Translations under genes and position numbers: made by a program
Shown: piece by piece, positions 27,940-36,985 of the stretch
Layout: each line of letters opens with the position of its first letter
Numbering within the stretch: the first letter of the stretch is position 1
Notes under the pieces: generated by a model
Database searches by the model: none
What the model was told of the DNA's origin: nothing
Seen by the model: only the letters and a program-made list of their open reading frames with translations
DNA from: Litchfieldella rifensis
Lineage (GTDB): Bacteria; Pseudomonadota; Gammaproteobacteria; Pseudomonadales; Halomonadaceae
Direction: 5' to 3'
Assembly: GCF_042646605.1 (NCBI RefSeq)
Contig: NZ_JBHRUG010000002.1
Coordinates: 310,001 to 374,000, forward strand
Length of the DNA stretch: 64,000 nucleotides

Positions 27940-28939
27940 AGCGCGCAACGCCCCGGAACGCATCCGCGGCCAGCTGGAGCGCAACCGGTCCATGCTCACC
28001 GAGGTCGGTGAGCGATTGCGGCTGGCCGAACCGCGCGCCGCGGTGACGGTGGCGCGTGGCAGTTCGGATCATGCCGCCAGCTATTTCGCCTACCTGTGCA
28101 TGAAAAGCCGCGGCATCCCGGTGGCGTCGCTGCCGCCGTCGCTGACCACCCTGGCCAGGGCGCCGTGGCAGTTGCAGGGCCAACTGGCGGTGGCGATTTC
28201 CCAATCCGGCCAGAGCCCCGATCTGGTCACCACCCAGCAGGCGCTGGGCGCCGGCGGTGCACGCACGCTGGCGCTGGTCAACACGCCCCAGTCGCCGTTG
28301 GGCGCGGCCAGCGATATCGAGGTGCCGCTGTTCGCCGGTGAGGAGCGGAGCGTGGCGGCGACCAAGAGCTACCTGGCCACTCTGTCCGCCGGTGCCCAGT
28401 TGCTGGCGCACTGGAACCAGGACCGGCGACTGCAGACGGCCCTCGAGCAACTCCCCGAGTGCCTCGCCGAAGCGGTTGAGCAGGACTGGACATCGGCCAT
28501 CGAGGCCCTGGCCGGTGCCGATCGGCTGATGGTGATCGGCCGCGGCGCCGGTCTAGCAGTGGCCCAGGAGGCCGCGCTCAAGTTCAAGGAGACCTGTGCC
28601 ATCCAGGCCGAGCCGTTCAGCGGCGCCGAGGTGCGTCATGGTCCCATGGCGCTGGTCGAGCCGGGCTACCCCGTGCTGGTATTCGCGCCGCCGGGGCCCG
28701 AACAGGCCGGATTGCTGGAGCTCGCCGAGTGGCTGGAAGGCATCGGCGCCCGGGTCCTGCTGGCTGCCGACGAGGCCGTGCCCCAGCGGCAACTGACGAT
28801 GACCGACGCCGCTCATGAGGCCCTGCAGCCGCTGTCGGTGATCCAGAGTTTCTATGTCATGGTCGCCGGCCTGGCCGAGGCGCGAGGCAGCGATCCCGAT
28901 CGGCCCAGACACCTGCGCAAGGTCACCCGTACCCTCTGA
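27920..28939 (+). CDS. nagB: SIS-domain glucosamine-6-phosphate deaminase (NagB-II type)
   Basis: The start is ATG 27920 (MSLMLDEARNAPERIRGQLE), with GAAGGAG upstream, inside the end of nagA. The 339-aa product has two SIS domains: VARGSSDHAASYFAYL with SQSGQSPDLV, and VIGRGAGLAVAQEAALKFKETC with VRHGPMALVEPGYPVLVF. It lacks the N-terminal glutaminase of GlmS and instead resembles NagB-II/AgaS isomerases that deaminate glucosamine-6-phosphate to fructose-6-phosphate plus ammonia. No classical NagB is in the cluster, so this must fill that step. Confidence 0.88.
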   Translation: MSLMLDEARNAPERIRGQLERNRSMLTEVGERLRLAEPRAAVTVARGSSDHAASYFAYLCMKSRGIPVASLPPSLTTLARAPWQLQGQLAVAISQSGQSPDLVTTQQALGAGGARTLALVNTPQSPLGAASDIEVPLFAGEERSVAATKSYLATLSAGAQLLAHWNQDRRLQTALEQLPECLAEAVEQDWTSAIEALAGADRLMVIGRGAGLAVAQEAALKFKETCAIQAEPFSGAEVRHGPMALVEPGYPVLVFAPPGPEQAGLLELAEWLEGIGARVLLAADEAVPQRQLTMTDAAHEALQPLSVIQSFYVMVAGLAEARGSDPDRPRHLRKVTRTL

Positions 28940-28985
28940 ACCCCACGTCAATTCGTGGCCACAACAACAATCCCTGGAGTCAATC

Positions 28986-31538
28986 ATGTCATCCCCATCC
29001 TTGATGCTGAAGGCGCCGTTCGACGGCATCGTCGTTCTCCTCGCCGACGTGCCCGACCCGGCCTTTGCCGAGGGCATCCTGGGCGAGGGCATCGCCCTGG
29101 ATCCCCTCGGCGATACCCTGCATGCGCCCTGCGACGGTGAAGTGGTGCAGTGTGCGCGGGCCAAGCATGCCGTGACGCTGCGCACCGACATGGGTATCGA
29201 AGTCTTGCTGCACCTGGGACTGGATACCGTCAACCTGGACGGCCAGGGCATCGAACTCCTGGTGGAGGTCGGCAGCCGCGTCGAATCAGGCGCCCCGCTG
29301 TGCCGCTTCGATGCCGACCGCCTGGCGCGAGGCGCAACCGCCCTGATCACACCGCTGATCGTCACCGATGGGGCCGGCTGGCAGGTCCGGCCGCTCACCG
29401 CGCTCGCCAGCGGCAGCCGAGTGCGGTGTGGCGAGCCGCTGTTGCGACTGGAGGCCGCCGAGGCGGCGCCATCCGCGACCACCGATGCCACGGGGTCGGC
29501 CCAGGAGCGTGCCCTGACGCTGGCCCTGGGCGGTGGTTTGCATGCCCGCCCGGCGGCCCGCCTGCGCGCCATCGCGCAACGCCATGAGGTGACGCTGACG
29601 GTCGTCGCCGAGGAGAACGAGGCCGATAGCGCGAGTCTGAGTGCACTGATGAACCTGGGGCTCGCCCACGGCAGCAGCCTGACCTTGATGGCCCGTGGGG
29701 CGCATGCCGAGCTGGCGCTGGACGAGGCCGAGGCGCTGCTGACCACGCCGGAAGCGGAGGAGCATGGTCAGGAAGCGCCCAGCGAGTCCTTGCCCACGGC
29801 CGGCGAGGGGCAGCTTCCCGGCCTGGTGGCCAGCCCCGGGCTGGCGCTGGGGCCGCTGGTGCCTTATCGCGCGGCACTTCCCGAGGTGCCCGTCGACGGC
29901 GAGGGCGACGCCGTCGAGCGCTTGCGCCTGCGGCAAGCGCTGGTGCGAGTCGGTGAGTCCCTGCAGGCCTCGATGCACCGCGCCGAGCGCGATGGCCAAG
30001 CGGCCGAGGCGGAAATCTTCGCCGCCCACCAGGCCTGGCTCGAGGATCCCGACCTGCAGGCCGCCGCCGGCGTGCGCCTAGCGGCGGGCCGCAGTGCCGG
30101 CCACGCCTGGCGTGAGGCGCTGGATGCCGAGGCCGATCGCTTGCTCGCCACTGGCAACGCACTGCTGATGGGGCGGGTCGCCGACCTGCGCGACCTGCAG
30201 TGCCGGGTGATGGCCGAGCTTGCCGATCCGCAGGGCAAGCCCGGTCTCGATCTGCCCGCTGGCGCCATCGTGATTGCCGAGGACCTGACCCCCTCGGAGT
30301 TGGTGACGATCGCCTCCCGGCAACCCGCCGGGTTGTGCCTGGCTGCCGGTGGTACTACCTCGCATGTGGCGATCCTGGCGCGAGCTCGCGGCATTCCCTG
30401 CCTGGTGGCGATGGGAGAGAGAGTGCTGCGCATGGCGAGCAGCGACCGCGCCGTGCTCGACGCCGAGCAGGGGCTCCTGGAGCCGACGCCGGATGCCGAG
30501 CGCCTGGCCGCGGTCGAGGCCAACATCCGCGACAACGCCAGGCGTGCCGCTGAAGAACGTGAGGCGGCCCAGGCTCCGGCGACGACTGTGGATGGCCGTG
30601 ACGTCGAGGTCGGGGCCAATGTCGGCTCGGCTGCCGAGGCCCGCCTGGCAGCCGAGCAGGGCGCCGATGGCATCGGTCTGATGCGTAGCGAGTTCCTGTT
30701 TCTCGAGCGCCGCAGCGCCCCCGACGAAGAGGATCAGCGGTGTGAATACCAGGCGGCGGTCGAAGCCTTGGGTGGCAAGCCGGTGATCATCCGCACCCTG
30801 GATATCGGTGCCGACAAGCAGTTGCCTTACCTGATGCTGCCCCAGGTGCCCAACCCAGCCTTGGGGGTGCGCGGGGTGCGCCTATGGCAGCGCCATCCCG
30901 ACTTATTGGATAGCCAACTGCGAGCCCTGCTCCGTGTCGAGCCACTGGAGACCCTGCGGATCATGGTGCCGATGGTCAGCGACGCCAGCGAGCTGCACTG
31001 GGTGCGTGGTCGGATGCAGTCCCTGGCCAAGGAGCAGGGGCTCACGATCCTGCCCCGACTGGGCGCCATGATCGAGGTGCCGAGCGCGGCGCTGTGTGCC
31101 GCCAGCCTCGCCGAGGAAGCCGATTTCCTGTCCATCGGCACCAACGACCTGACCCAGTACGTGCTGGCGATGGACCGCGAGGATCCTCACTTGGCCGCCC
31201 GGGCCGATGTGCTGCATCCCGGCGTCCTGCATCTGATCCAGGCCACGGTGACCGGGGCCGCCGGCAAGTGTCCGGTGGGGGTCTGCGGCGCCGCGGCCGG
31301 AGACCCCCTGGCGGCACTGGTACTGGTGGCGCTGGGGGTCGACGAACTGTCCGTGGAGCCGGCCCGGATACCGGCGATCAAGGCCGCGATCCGTCGCCTC
31401 GATGCCCGGACGCTGGCGGATGAGCTGCCCGCATTGCTGCGCCTGGCGGATGCCATGGCCGTGCGCGAACACCTTGCCGCCTGGCAACAGGCCTCGCAGG
31501 ACACGACAACAACGAATCTCGAGAGGATGCCGTCATGA
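28986..31538 (+). CDS. nagF: PTS fusion protein EIIA(Glc-type)-HPr-Enzyme I
   Basis: The start is ATG 28986, where the EIIA domain begins (MSSPSLMLKAPFDGIVVLL); an open frame upstream overlaps the previous gene. The 850-aa product joins three PTS steps. EIIA of the glucose family covers about residues 1-155 (active His in VLLHLGLDTVNL, about H76). HPr covers about 173-255 (LGGGLHARPAARL, about H186). Enzyme I covers about 278-850 (AAGGTTSHVAILARARGIP, about H460; later IGTNDLTQYVLAMDRED and KCPVGVCGAAAGDP). It passes phosphate from phosphoenolpyruvate to the NagE permease, making the GlcNAc PTS independent of general PTS proteins. It overlaps nagE by 4 bases. Confidence 0.93.
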   Translation: MSSPSLMLKAPFDGIVVLLADVPDPAFAEGILGEGIALDPLGDTLHAPCDGEVVQCARAKHAVTLRTDMGIEVLLHLGLDTVNLDGQGIELLVEVGSRVESGAPLCRFDADRLARGATALITPLIVTDGAGWQVRPLTALASGSRVRCGEPLLRLEAAEAAPSATTDATGSAQERALTLALGGGLHARPAARLRAIAQRHEVTLTVVAEENEADSASLSALMNLGLAHGSSLTLMARGAHAELALDEAEALLTTPEAEEHGQEAPSESLPTAGEGQLPGLVASPGLALGPLVPYRAALPEVPVDGEGDAVERLRLRQALVRVGESLQASMHRAERDGQAAEAEIFAAHQAWLEDPDLQAAAGVRLAAGRSAGHAWREALDAEADRLLATGNALLMGRVADLRDLQCRVMAELADPQGKPGLDLPAGAIVIAEDLTPSELVTIASRQPAGLCLAAGGTTSHVAILARARGIPCLVAMGERVLRMASSDRAVLDAEQGLLEPTPDAERLAAVEANIRDNARRAAEEREAAQAPATTVDGRDVEVGANVGSAAEARLAAEQGADGIGLMRSEFLFLERRSAPDEEDQRCEYQAAVEALGGKPVIIRTLDIGADKQLPYLMLPQVPNPALGVRGVRLWQRHPDLLDSQLRALLRVEPLETLRIMVPMVSDASELHWVRGRMQSLAKEQGLTILPRLGAMIEVPSAALCAASLAEEADFLSIGTNDLTQYVLAMDREDPHLAARADVLHPGVLHLIQATVTGAAGKCPVGVCGAAAGDPLAALVLVALGVDELSVEPARIPAIKAAIRRLDARTLADELPALLRLADAMAVREHLAAWQQASQDTTTTNLERMPS

Positions 31539-33229
31539 TGACCGACATCGGTTCCCGGACCATGGCCGGGCTGCAGAAGCTCGGCCGCTCCCTGATGCTG
31601 CCCATCGCCGTGTTGCCGGTGGCCGGCCTGCTGCTGCGCCTGGGGCAGCCGGACCTGCTGGACATCGCCTTCATCGCCAGTGCCGGCGATGCCATCTTCG
31701 CCAACCTGGGGCTGATCTTCGCCATCGGTCTGGCAGTGGGCTTCGCCGACGACAACAACGGTGCCGCCGGGCTTGCCGGGGTGATCGGCTATCTGGTATT
31801 GGACGCCGTTCTCATGTCCCTGAACCCCGACATCGACATGGGGGTGCTGGCGGGGATCATCATCGGCAGCGTGGCGGGGCTGCTCTACAACCGCTACAAG
31901 GCCATCCAGTTGCCCGAATACCTGGCGTTCTTCGGCGGACGGCGCTTCGTACCCATTGCCACCGGGCTCGCGGCGGTGTTGCTGGGCATGGCGTTTGGCG
32001 TGATCTGGCCCTCCGTCCAGCACGGTATCGACGCCCTGGGGCAGTGGTTGATCGATGCCGGCGAGCTGGGGCTGTTCGTCTACGGGGTGCTCAATCGCCT
32101 GTTGATCGTCACCGGGCTGCATCATGTGCTCAATAGCCTGGTGTGGTTCGTCTTCGGCAGTTACGAGGCCGCCTCGGGGGCCGTGGCCAACGGCGACTTG
32201 AACCGCTTCTTCGCCGGTGATCCCACCGCGGGCAGCTTCATGGCCGGTTTCTTCCCGGTGATGATGTTCGGCCTGCCGGCCGCGGCACTGGCCATGTATC
32301 ACGCCGCGCCCAAGGGGCGTCGGGCGCAGGTCGGTGGCCTGCTGCTGTCGCTGGCGCTGACCGCCTTCCTCACCGGGGTGACCGAGCCCATCGAGTTCAC
32401 CTTCATGTTCCTGGCTCCGCTGCTGTACGTCATGCATGCGGCGTTGACCGGCCTCTCCATGGCGGTGATGCACCTGTTCGACGTCAAGCTGGGGTTCACC
32501 TTCTCCGCCGGGGCCTTCGACTATGCGCTCTCCTATGGCCTGTCGACCAATGGCTGGCTGATGATCCCCTTGGGCCTGGTCTACTTCGCCCTCTATTACG
32601 GCGTGTTTCGCTGGGCGATCGTGCGCTTCGACCTGCCGACGCCGGGGCGCGAACCCGAGGTCGCGGCGCCCAGCGGCCAGCAGCCGGCCGGCGAGCGGGG
32701 GCCGGCCTTCGTCAGCGCGCTTGGTGGTGCCGCTAACCTGGCTAGCGTCGGGGCTTGTACCACCCGCTTGCGCCTGGTGCTCGAGGATGTCTCGGCCATT
32801 GATGAAGCCGCGCTCAAGCACCTTGGCGCGCGCGGTGTCCTGCGGCTGCGTGGCGGTGGGGTGCAGGTCATCCTCGGCCCCATCGCCGATAGCGTCGCCG
32901 ATGAGATCCGTGCCGCCCTGGAGGCACAGGGCGCGGAGGTGGCCGTGACCGGAGCGACGGCCGATCGTGGCGCCGGCGACGTCGACGCGATCGACGCCGA
33001 AGCGAGTGGCGACTGGCATCGCGCACTGGGGGGCGAACCCAATGTTCACGAGGCGGCGGTGGTGGCATTGACCCGCTTGCGGCTGCGACTGGCGGATCCC
33101 ACCGTTGTGGATGAGCCGGCCCTGCAGCGACTCGGCGCCCGCGGGGTGCAATGGCTCGAGGGCGGCGTGGTTCATGTGCTGCTCGGCGAACGTGCCGCCG
33201 CAGTGGCCCAAGGGCTGCGAGGCGAGTGA
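31535..33229 (+). CDS. nagE: GlcNAc PTS permease EIIC-EIIB with a second, cysteine-less IIB domain
   Basis: This 564-aa protein imports and phosphorylates N-acetylglucosamine. EIIC (about residues 15-365, 8-10 membrane helices) has the glucose-family motifs FADDNNGAAGLAGVIGY, IVTGLHHVLNSLVWF and GVTEPIEFTFMFLAP. EIIB follows (about 390-470) with the phosphorylated Cys in SVGACTTRLRLVLEDV (about C408). A second, similar domain (about 500-564) repeats the pattern, but alanine (about A511) stands where the Cys should be (VVALTRLRLRL). EIIA is supplied by the upstream NagF. The glucose permease PtsG is the main alternative; the nag genes argue for GlcNAc. Confidence 0.92.
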   Translation: MMTDIGSRTMAGLQKLGRSLMLPIAVLPVAGLLLRLGQPDLLDIAFIASAGDAIFANLGLIFAIGLAVGFADDNNGAAGLAGVIGYLVLDAVLMSLNPDIDMGVLAGIIIGSVAGLLYNRYKAIQLPEYLAFFGGRRFVPIATGLAAVLLGMAFGVIWPSVQHGIDALGQWLIDAGELGLFVYGVLNRLLIVTGLHHVLNSLVWFVFGSYEAASGAVANGDLNRFFAGDPTAGSFMAGFFPVMMFGLPAAALAMYHAAPKGRRAQVGGLLLSLALTAFLTGVTEPIEFTFMFLAPLLYVMHAALTGLSMAVMHLFDVKLGFTFSAGAFDYALSYGLSTNGWLMIPLGLVYFALYYGVFRWAIVRFDLPTPGREPEVAAPSGQQPAGERGPAFVSALGGAANLASVGACTTRLRLVLEDVSAIDEAALKHLGARGVLRLRGGGVQVILGPIADSVADEIRAALEAQGAEVAVTGATADRGAGDVDAIDAEASGDWHRALGGEPNVHEAAVVALTRLRLRLADPTVVDEPALQRLGARGVQWLEGGVVHVLLGERAAAVAQGLRGE

Positions 33230-33232
33230 CAG

Positions 33233-33261
33233 GACAGGGGGCGTCCCCGACGCCCCCTGTC
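33233..33261 (+). terminator. GC-rich hairpin after nagE
   Basis: GACAGGGGGCGTC (33233-33245), CCC loop, GACGCCCCCTGTC (33249-33261): 13 perfect pairs starting 4 bases after the nagE stop. No T run follows, so termination efficiency is uncertain, but the position fits the end of the nag operon. Confidence 0.65.
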
Positions 33262-33319
33262 TCGACCCCCCGAGATGCGGTAGGCTGAGAGCTTGAGTGA
33301 CTACCCACAGGGACCGTGC

Positions 33320-34123
33320 ATGACGCCCCGCTTGATCGTTACCGACCTCGACCGCACCCTGCTCAATGCCGACCATGACCTGGATCCGCTGAGCGTCGAC
33401 ACTTTCCGTGCCCTCGAGGCGCAAGGGCACCATCTGGCCATCGCTTCCGGTCGCCACTACCGGGATATCCTGGCCATTCGCGACAAGCTGGGGGTGGCGG
33501 CCCACATCATCAGTACCAACGGCGCCTATCTGCACGGCCCCGACGACACCCTGCTCTCGGCCAGGTACCTCGACGAGATCCTGGTGCGCGAACTGATCGG
33601 CCTCGAGCGCCCACACGGGATACGCCTGAATCTGTATAGCGACGACGACTGGCTGATCGACGCGCCCATGCCGGAACTGCTCGCACTGCATGCGCATACC
33701 GGTTTCGGCTACCGGGTCACGGATCTCGATGCCCTGGACGGCGAGGGTATCGGCAAGGTGCTGTATATCGGCGAGCCCGAACAGCTCTCGAAGCTCGAGG
33801 CCGAGGTGCGCTTGCGCCACGGCGAACGGCTGCACGTCACCTACTCGATGGTCGATTCCCTGGAGGTCATGGCCGAAGGCGTCAACAAGGGCACCGCACT
33901 GCAGCGTCTGCTCGATGTCCTGGGGCTGACGCCGCGAGAGTGCCTGGCGTTTGGCGACAACCTCAACGATACCGAAATGCTGAATCTCGCCGGGCATGCC
34001 TTCGTGATGGCCAACGCCCATCCCGACCTGCCGGGCCAGGTACCCCGGGCGCTGCGTATCGGTCGCCATGACGAGTTGGCGGTGGCGAGGATGTTGTGCC
34101 GGCACTTCGATCTTGATATGTGA
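33320..34123 (+). CDS. Cof-type HAD family hydrolase
   Basis: ATG 33320 with AGGGA upstream is the chosen start (MTPRLIVTDLDRTLL); an in-frame TTG at 33293 would add nine residues before the conserved fold. The 267-aa product has HAD motif I DLDRTLLN, a C2B-type cap, a Lys region (EGVNKGTALQRLL) and motif IV AFGDNLNDTEMLNLAG. Cof/YidA-like enzymes dephosphorylate sugar phosphates. Its place just after the nag operon hints at hexosamine- or hexose-phosphate, but specificity cannot be read from sequence. Confidence 0.85.
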   Translation: MTPRLIVTDLDRTLLNADHDLDPLSVDTFRALEAQGHHLAIASGRHYRDILAIRDKLGVAAHIISTNGAYLHGPDDTLLSARYLDEILVRELIGLERPHGIRLNLYSDDDWLIDAPMPELLALHAHTGFGYRVTDLDALDGEGIGKVLYIGEPEQLSKLEAEVRLRHGERLHVTYSMVDSLEVMAEGVNKGTALQRLLDVLGLTPRECLAFGDNLNDTEMLNLAGHAFVMANAHPDLPGQVPRALRIGRHDELAVARMLCRHFDLDM

Positions 34124-34173
34124 GCGCTGGCCATACGATGCTATTGGCTGGAGGGCCTGAAAAGGGGTGAGCC

Positions 34174-36009
34174 ATGAATGACCCGAAACCTTCGTCACCG
34201 AAGCCAGGCGATCAACCCGACGAGCTGGCACGGCGCTATGCCGAGGCCCTCGAGCGATTGTCGGCCGGGTCGTCCCGGGCCTGGCAGGGCTGGCTCGAGC
34301 GGCAGGCGCGCGGGGATTTCTTCACCCTGCCCGACCCGGCGGTCGCGGCCAAGGCGCTCACCAGCCTGGGCCAGCAGTTCCTGCTGCATCCCCAACGCGC
34401 CCTGGAGGTCCAGCAGCAGCTGTGGCAGGGCTATACGTCACTGTGGCAGAACACCGCGCGGCGCCTGTCTGGCGAGGCGCCATCACCGGTGGCCCAGCCC
34501 GACCCGAAGGACCGGCGCTTCAAGGGGAAAGGCTGGGAGGAGAACCTTTTCTTCGATGCGCTGCGCCAAGCCTACCAGCTGACTGCCGAGCAGTGGTTGA
34601 AGGGGGTGCATGAGGTCACCGAGGAACTGGACCACGACGAGCGGGTGAAGGTCGAGTTCTACGCCCGCCAACTGATGGACGCCCTCGCCCCCAGCAACTT
34701 CGCCACCAGCAATCCGGAGGTGATCGAGGCCACGGTGCACACCGGCGGTGCCAACCTGCTGCAGGGCCTGGCCAACCTGATGGAGGACCTGGCGCGGGGG
34801 GAGGGGTTGCTGCGCATCAAGCAGAGCGATTCGGCCGGGCTGGAGCTGGGCAAGAACATAGCGGTGACCCCGGGCAAGGTCGTCTACCAGAACGAACTGA
34901 TGCAGCTCATCCAGTACGCGCCGGCCACCGAGGCGGTCGACCGGCGACCGCTGCTGATCGTCCCGCCCTGGATCAACAAGTTCTACATCCTCGACCTGAC
35001 CCCGCAGCGCTCCTTCATCCGCTGGGCCGTCGAACAGGGAATGACCGTCTTCGTCATCTCCTGGGTCAATCCGGACGAACGCTATGCCGAGGTGGCCTTC
35101 GACGACTACCTCATCCAGGGCACCCTCAAGGCCATGGACGTGGTAGCGGAGGTCACCGGCGAGGAGACGCTCAACACCATCGGCTACTGCATCGGCGGTA
35201 CCCTGCTGGCCTGCACCCTGGCGCATCAGGCCGCCCGGGGCGATGAGCGGGTGCGCAGTGCCACCTTCTTCACTTCCCTACTCGACTTCAGCGAGGTGGG
35301 GCCGCTGGAGGTGTTCATCGACGAGGAGCAGATCCGCTACATGGAGCAACACATGGCGCGGCGCGGCTACCTGGAGGGCACGCACCTGGCCAACGCCTTC
35401 AACCTGCTGCAGTCCGCCGATCTGATCTGGGGCTTCGTGATCAACAACTACCTGCTCGGCCGCGCTCCCCAGGCCTTCGACCTGCTCTACTGGAATTCCG
35501 ACTCCACCCGCATGCCGCGGCGCATGCAGAGCTTCTACCTGCGCAACATGTACCTGGAAAACCGCCTCGCCGAACCGGGGGCGATCTCCCTGGCGGGGGA
35601 GGCCATCGATCTAGGCAAGGTGCGCATCCCGGCGTTCTTCGTGGCGACCGAGAAGGATCACATCGCGCCCTGGCAGTCCTGTTACCGCGGCGCGCACCTG
35701 CTGGGCAGGCGCCCGCGGTTCCTGCTGGGTGGGTCCGGCCATATCGCGGGGGTCATCAATCCGGCCGGTTCCCCGAAGTACGGCTACTGGTCTTATGGCC
35801 GCCTGCCTCGCGATCCCGAGCGCTGGCTGGCCTCGGCCACCCATCACCCGGGCTCCTGGTGGCCGGAATGGCGCAACTGGCTCAAGCGCCACAGCGGCGG
35901 CCAGGTGGCGGCCCGCGAGCCCGGCGGTGAGCGCTTCCCACCCATCGAGGATGCGCCGGGTTCCTACGTCCAGGTGCGTGTCGATGCCACGGCAAGGACT
36001 GGCACCTGA
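34174..36009 (+). CDS. phaC: Class I poly(3-hydroxyalkanoate) polymerase
   Basis: PHA synthase (611 aa) polymerises 3-hydroxyacyl-CoA into storage granules. It has the PhaC N-terminal domain (about residues 75-250; RFKGKGWEENLFFDALRQAYQL), then PPWINKFYILDL. The alpha/beta-hydrolase core has the lipase-like box GYCIGGTLLA (catalytic Cys about 330), FVATEKDHIAPWQS (Asp) and GGSGHIAGVINP (His). The acidic, Pro-rich N-terminus is typical of Halomonas PhaC. No phaA, phaB, phasin or phaR gene is adjacent, so this synthase stands alone. Preceded by a HAD hydrolase, followed by a 253-bp gap. Confidence 0.95.
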   Translation: MNDPKPSSPKPGDQPDELARRYAEALERLSAGSSRAWQGWLERQARGDFFTLPDPAVAAKALTSLGQQFLLHPQRALEVQQQLWQGYTSLWQNTARRLSGEAPSPVAQPDPKDRRFKGKGWEENLFFDALRQAYQLTAEQWLKGVHEVTEELDHDERVKVEFYARQLMDALAPSNFATSNPEVIEATVHTGGANLLQGLANLMEDLARGEGLLRIKQSDSAGLELGKNIAVTPGKVVYQNELMQLIQYAPATEAVDRRPLLIVPPWINKFYILDLTPQRSFIRWAVEQGMTVFVISWVNPDERYAEVAFDDYLIQGTLKAMDVVAEVTGEETLNTIGYCIGGTLLACTLAHQAARGDERVRSATFFTSLLDFSEVGPLEVFIDEEQIRYMEQHMARRGYLEGTHLANAFNLLQSADLIWGFVINNYLLGRAPQAFDLLYWNSDSTRMPRRMQSFYLRNMYLENRLAEPGAISLAGEAIDLGKVRIPAFFVATEKDHIAPWQSCYRGAHLLGRRPRFLLGGSGHIAGVINPAGSPKYGYWSYGRLPRDPERWLASATHHPGSWWPEWRNWLKRHSGGQVAAREPGGERFPPIEDAPGSYVQVRVDATARTGT

Positions 36010-36262
36010 ATGTCGGCCAGAACGAGCGTTGCGAGCGGGATGCCAATGAGCACTGTGGTCGGACTCACGCACGCGTTGCGTGTTCACGCCGCATGGTCGA
36101 GCGCAGGCCGTCTTGGGACAAAGGCTACCACCTTGGTCGTAAGCGTCTTGTCGAGGCCATCGGCCATCACCCATGATCTAGGGGCGGCAACCCAACGATA
36201 GCTACGCAACGACAACAAAGGGGCGCTGCTGACACGCCGCCCGCTGCTGGCCCATTCCTGCG

Positions 36263-36985
36263 ATGACGACGACTCCCGCCACCCTGATCGTGGTCGACGA
36301 CGACCCCGAGATTCGTGAGCTGCTGGCCGATTACCTCGGCCGCCACGGCTACCGCGCACTGGTGGCCGAAGACGCCGAAGCGCTCAAGCGGCTACTGGCC
36401 CGCGAGATCCCGGATCTGCTGATCGTGGACATCATGCTGCCCGGCGATGACGGTTTCACCATCTGCCGCGAGGTACGCCGCACCAGCGAGGTGCCGATCA
36501 TCATGCTGACCGCCAGCGCCGACGAGACCGATCGCATTCTCGGCCTGGAGCTGGGCGCCGACGACTACCTGGGCAAACCCTTCAATCCCCGTGAGCTGCT
36601 GGCGCGGATCAAGGCCGTGTTGCGGCGGACCCGCTGCGCCATCAGCGAGCCACCGGAGCATGCGCGCCTGGTGGCCTTCGGCGGCTGGCGGCTGGACCGG
36701 GTGACCCGCGAACTGATCGATCGCCAGGGCGAACGCAGCCCGCTGTCGGGGGCCGACTTCCAGTTGCTGCAGGTGTTCCTCGAGCATCCGGAGCAGGTGC
36801 TGTCGCGCGAGGCCCTGTACGACTTGAGCCGCGGCCGCCCGGCGCCGCCGCTCGATCGCTCCATCGACGTGCATGTGTGCCGCCTGCGCCAACGCCTCGG
36901 TGAGGACGCCCAGCATTCGCAGCTGATTCGCACCGTACGCGGGGCGGGCTATGTGCTGGCCACCCAGGTGGACGTCCTGCAGTGA
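36263..36985 (+). CDS. gltR: OmpR-family response regulator, GltR-like
   Basis: The regulator (240 aa) has a receiver domain with LIVVDDDPEIREL, phosphorylation site about D56 in LLIVDIMLPGDDGF and conserved Lys in YLGKPFNPRELL. The winged-helix DNA-binding domain (about residues 135-236) includes LSGADFQLLQVFLEHPEQVLSREAL and SIDVHVCRLRQRLGED. Its stop overlaps the GTG of the sensor gene. The same pair precedes gtsABCD in Pseudomonas, where GltR controls glucose uptake. Its expected targets here are the AGE gene and gtsA, which share a tandem-repeat motif. The 253 bp upstream (36010-36262) hold no gene I can support, only a small hairpin at 36066-36082. Confidence 0.87.
   Translation: MTTTPATLIVVDDDPEIRELLADYLGRHGYRALVAEDAEALKRLLAREIPDLLIVDIMLPGDDGFTICREVRRTSEVPIIMLTASADETDRILGLELGADDYLGKPFNPRELLARIKAVLRRTRCAISEPPEHARLVAFGGWRLDRVTRELIDRQGERSPLSGADFQLLQVFLEHPEQVLSREALYDLSRGRPAPPLDRSIDVHVCRLRQRLGEDAQHSQLIRTVRGAGYVLATQVDVLQ

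Noticed and set aside
31187..34231. A 1014-codon minus-strand open frame across nagF, nagE and the HAD gene
   Set aside because: It overlaps three well-supported genes; its Gly/His/Gln-rich sequence is the reverse of normal coding DNA and has no domain motif.
36010..36262. Possible tRNA or small RNA between phaC and gltR
   Set aside because: No cloverleaf or CCA-type end is visible; only a 6-bp hairpin at 36066-36082.
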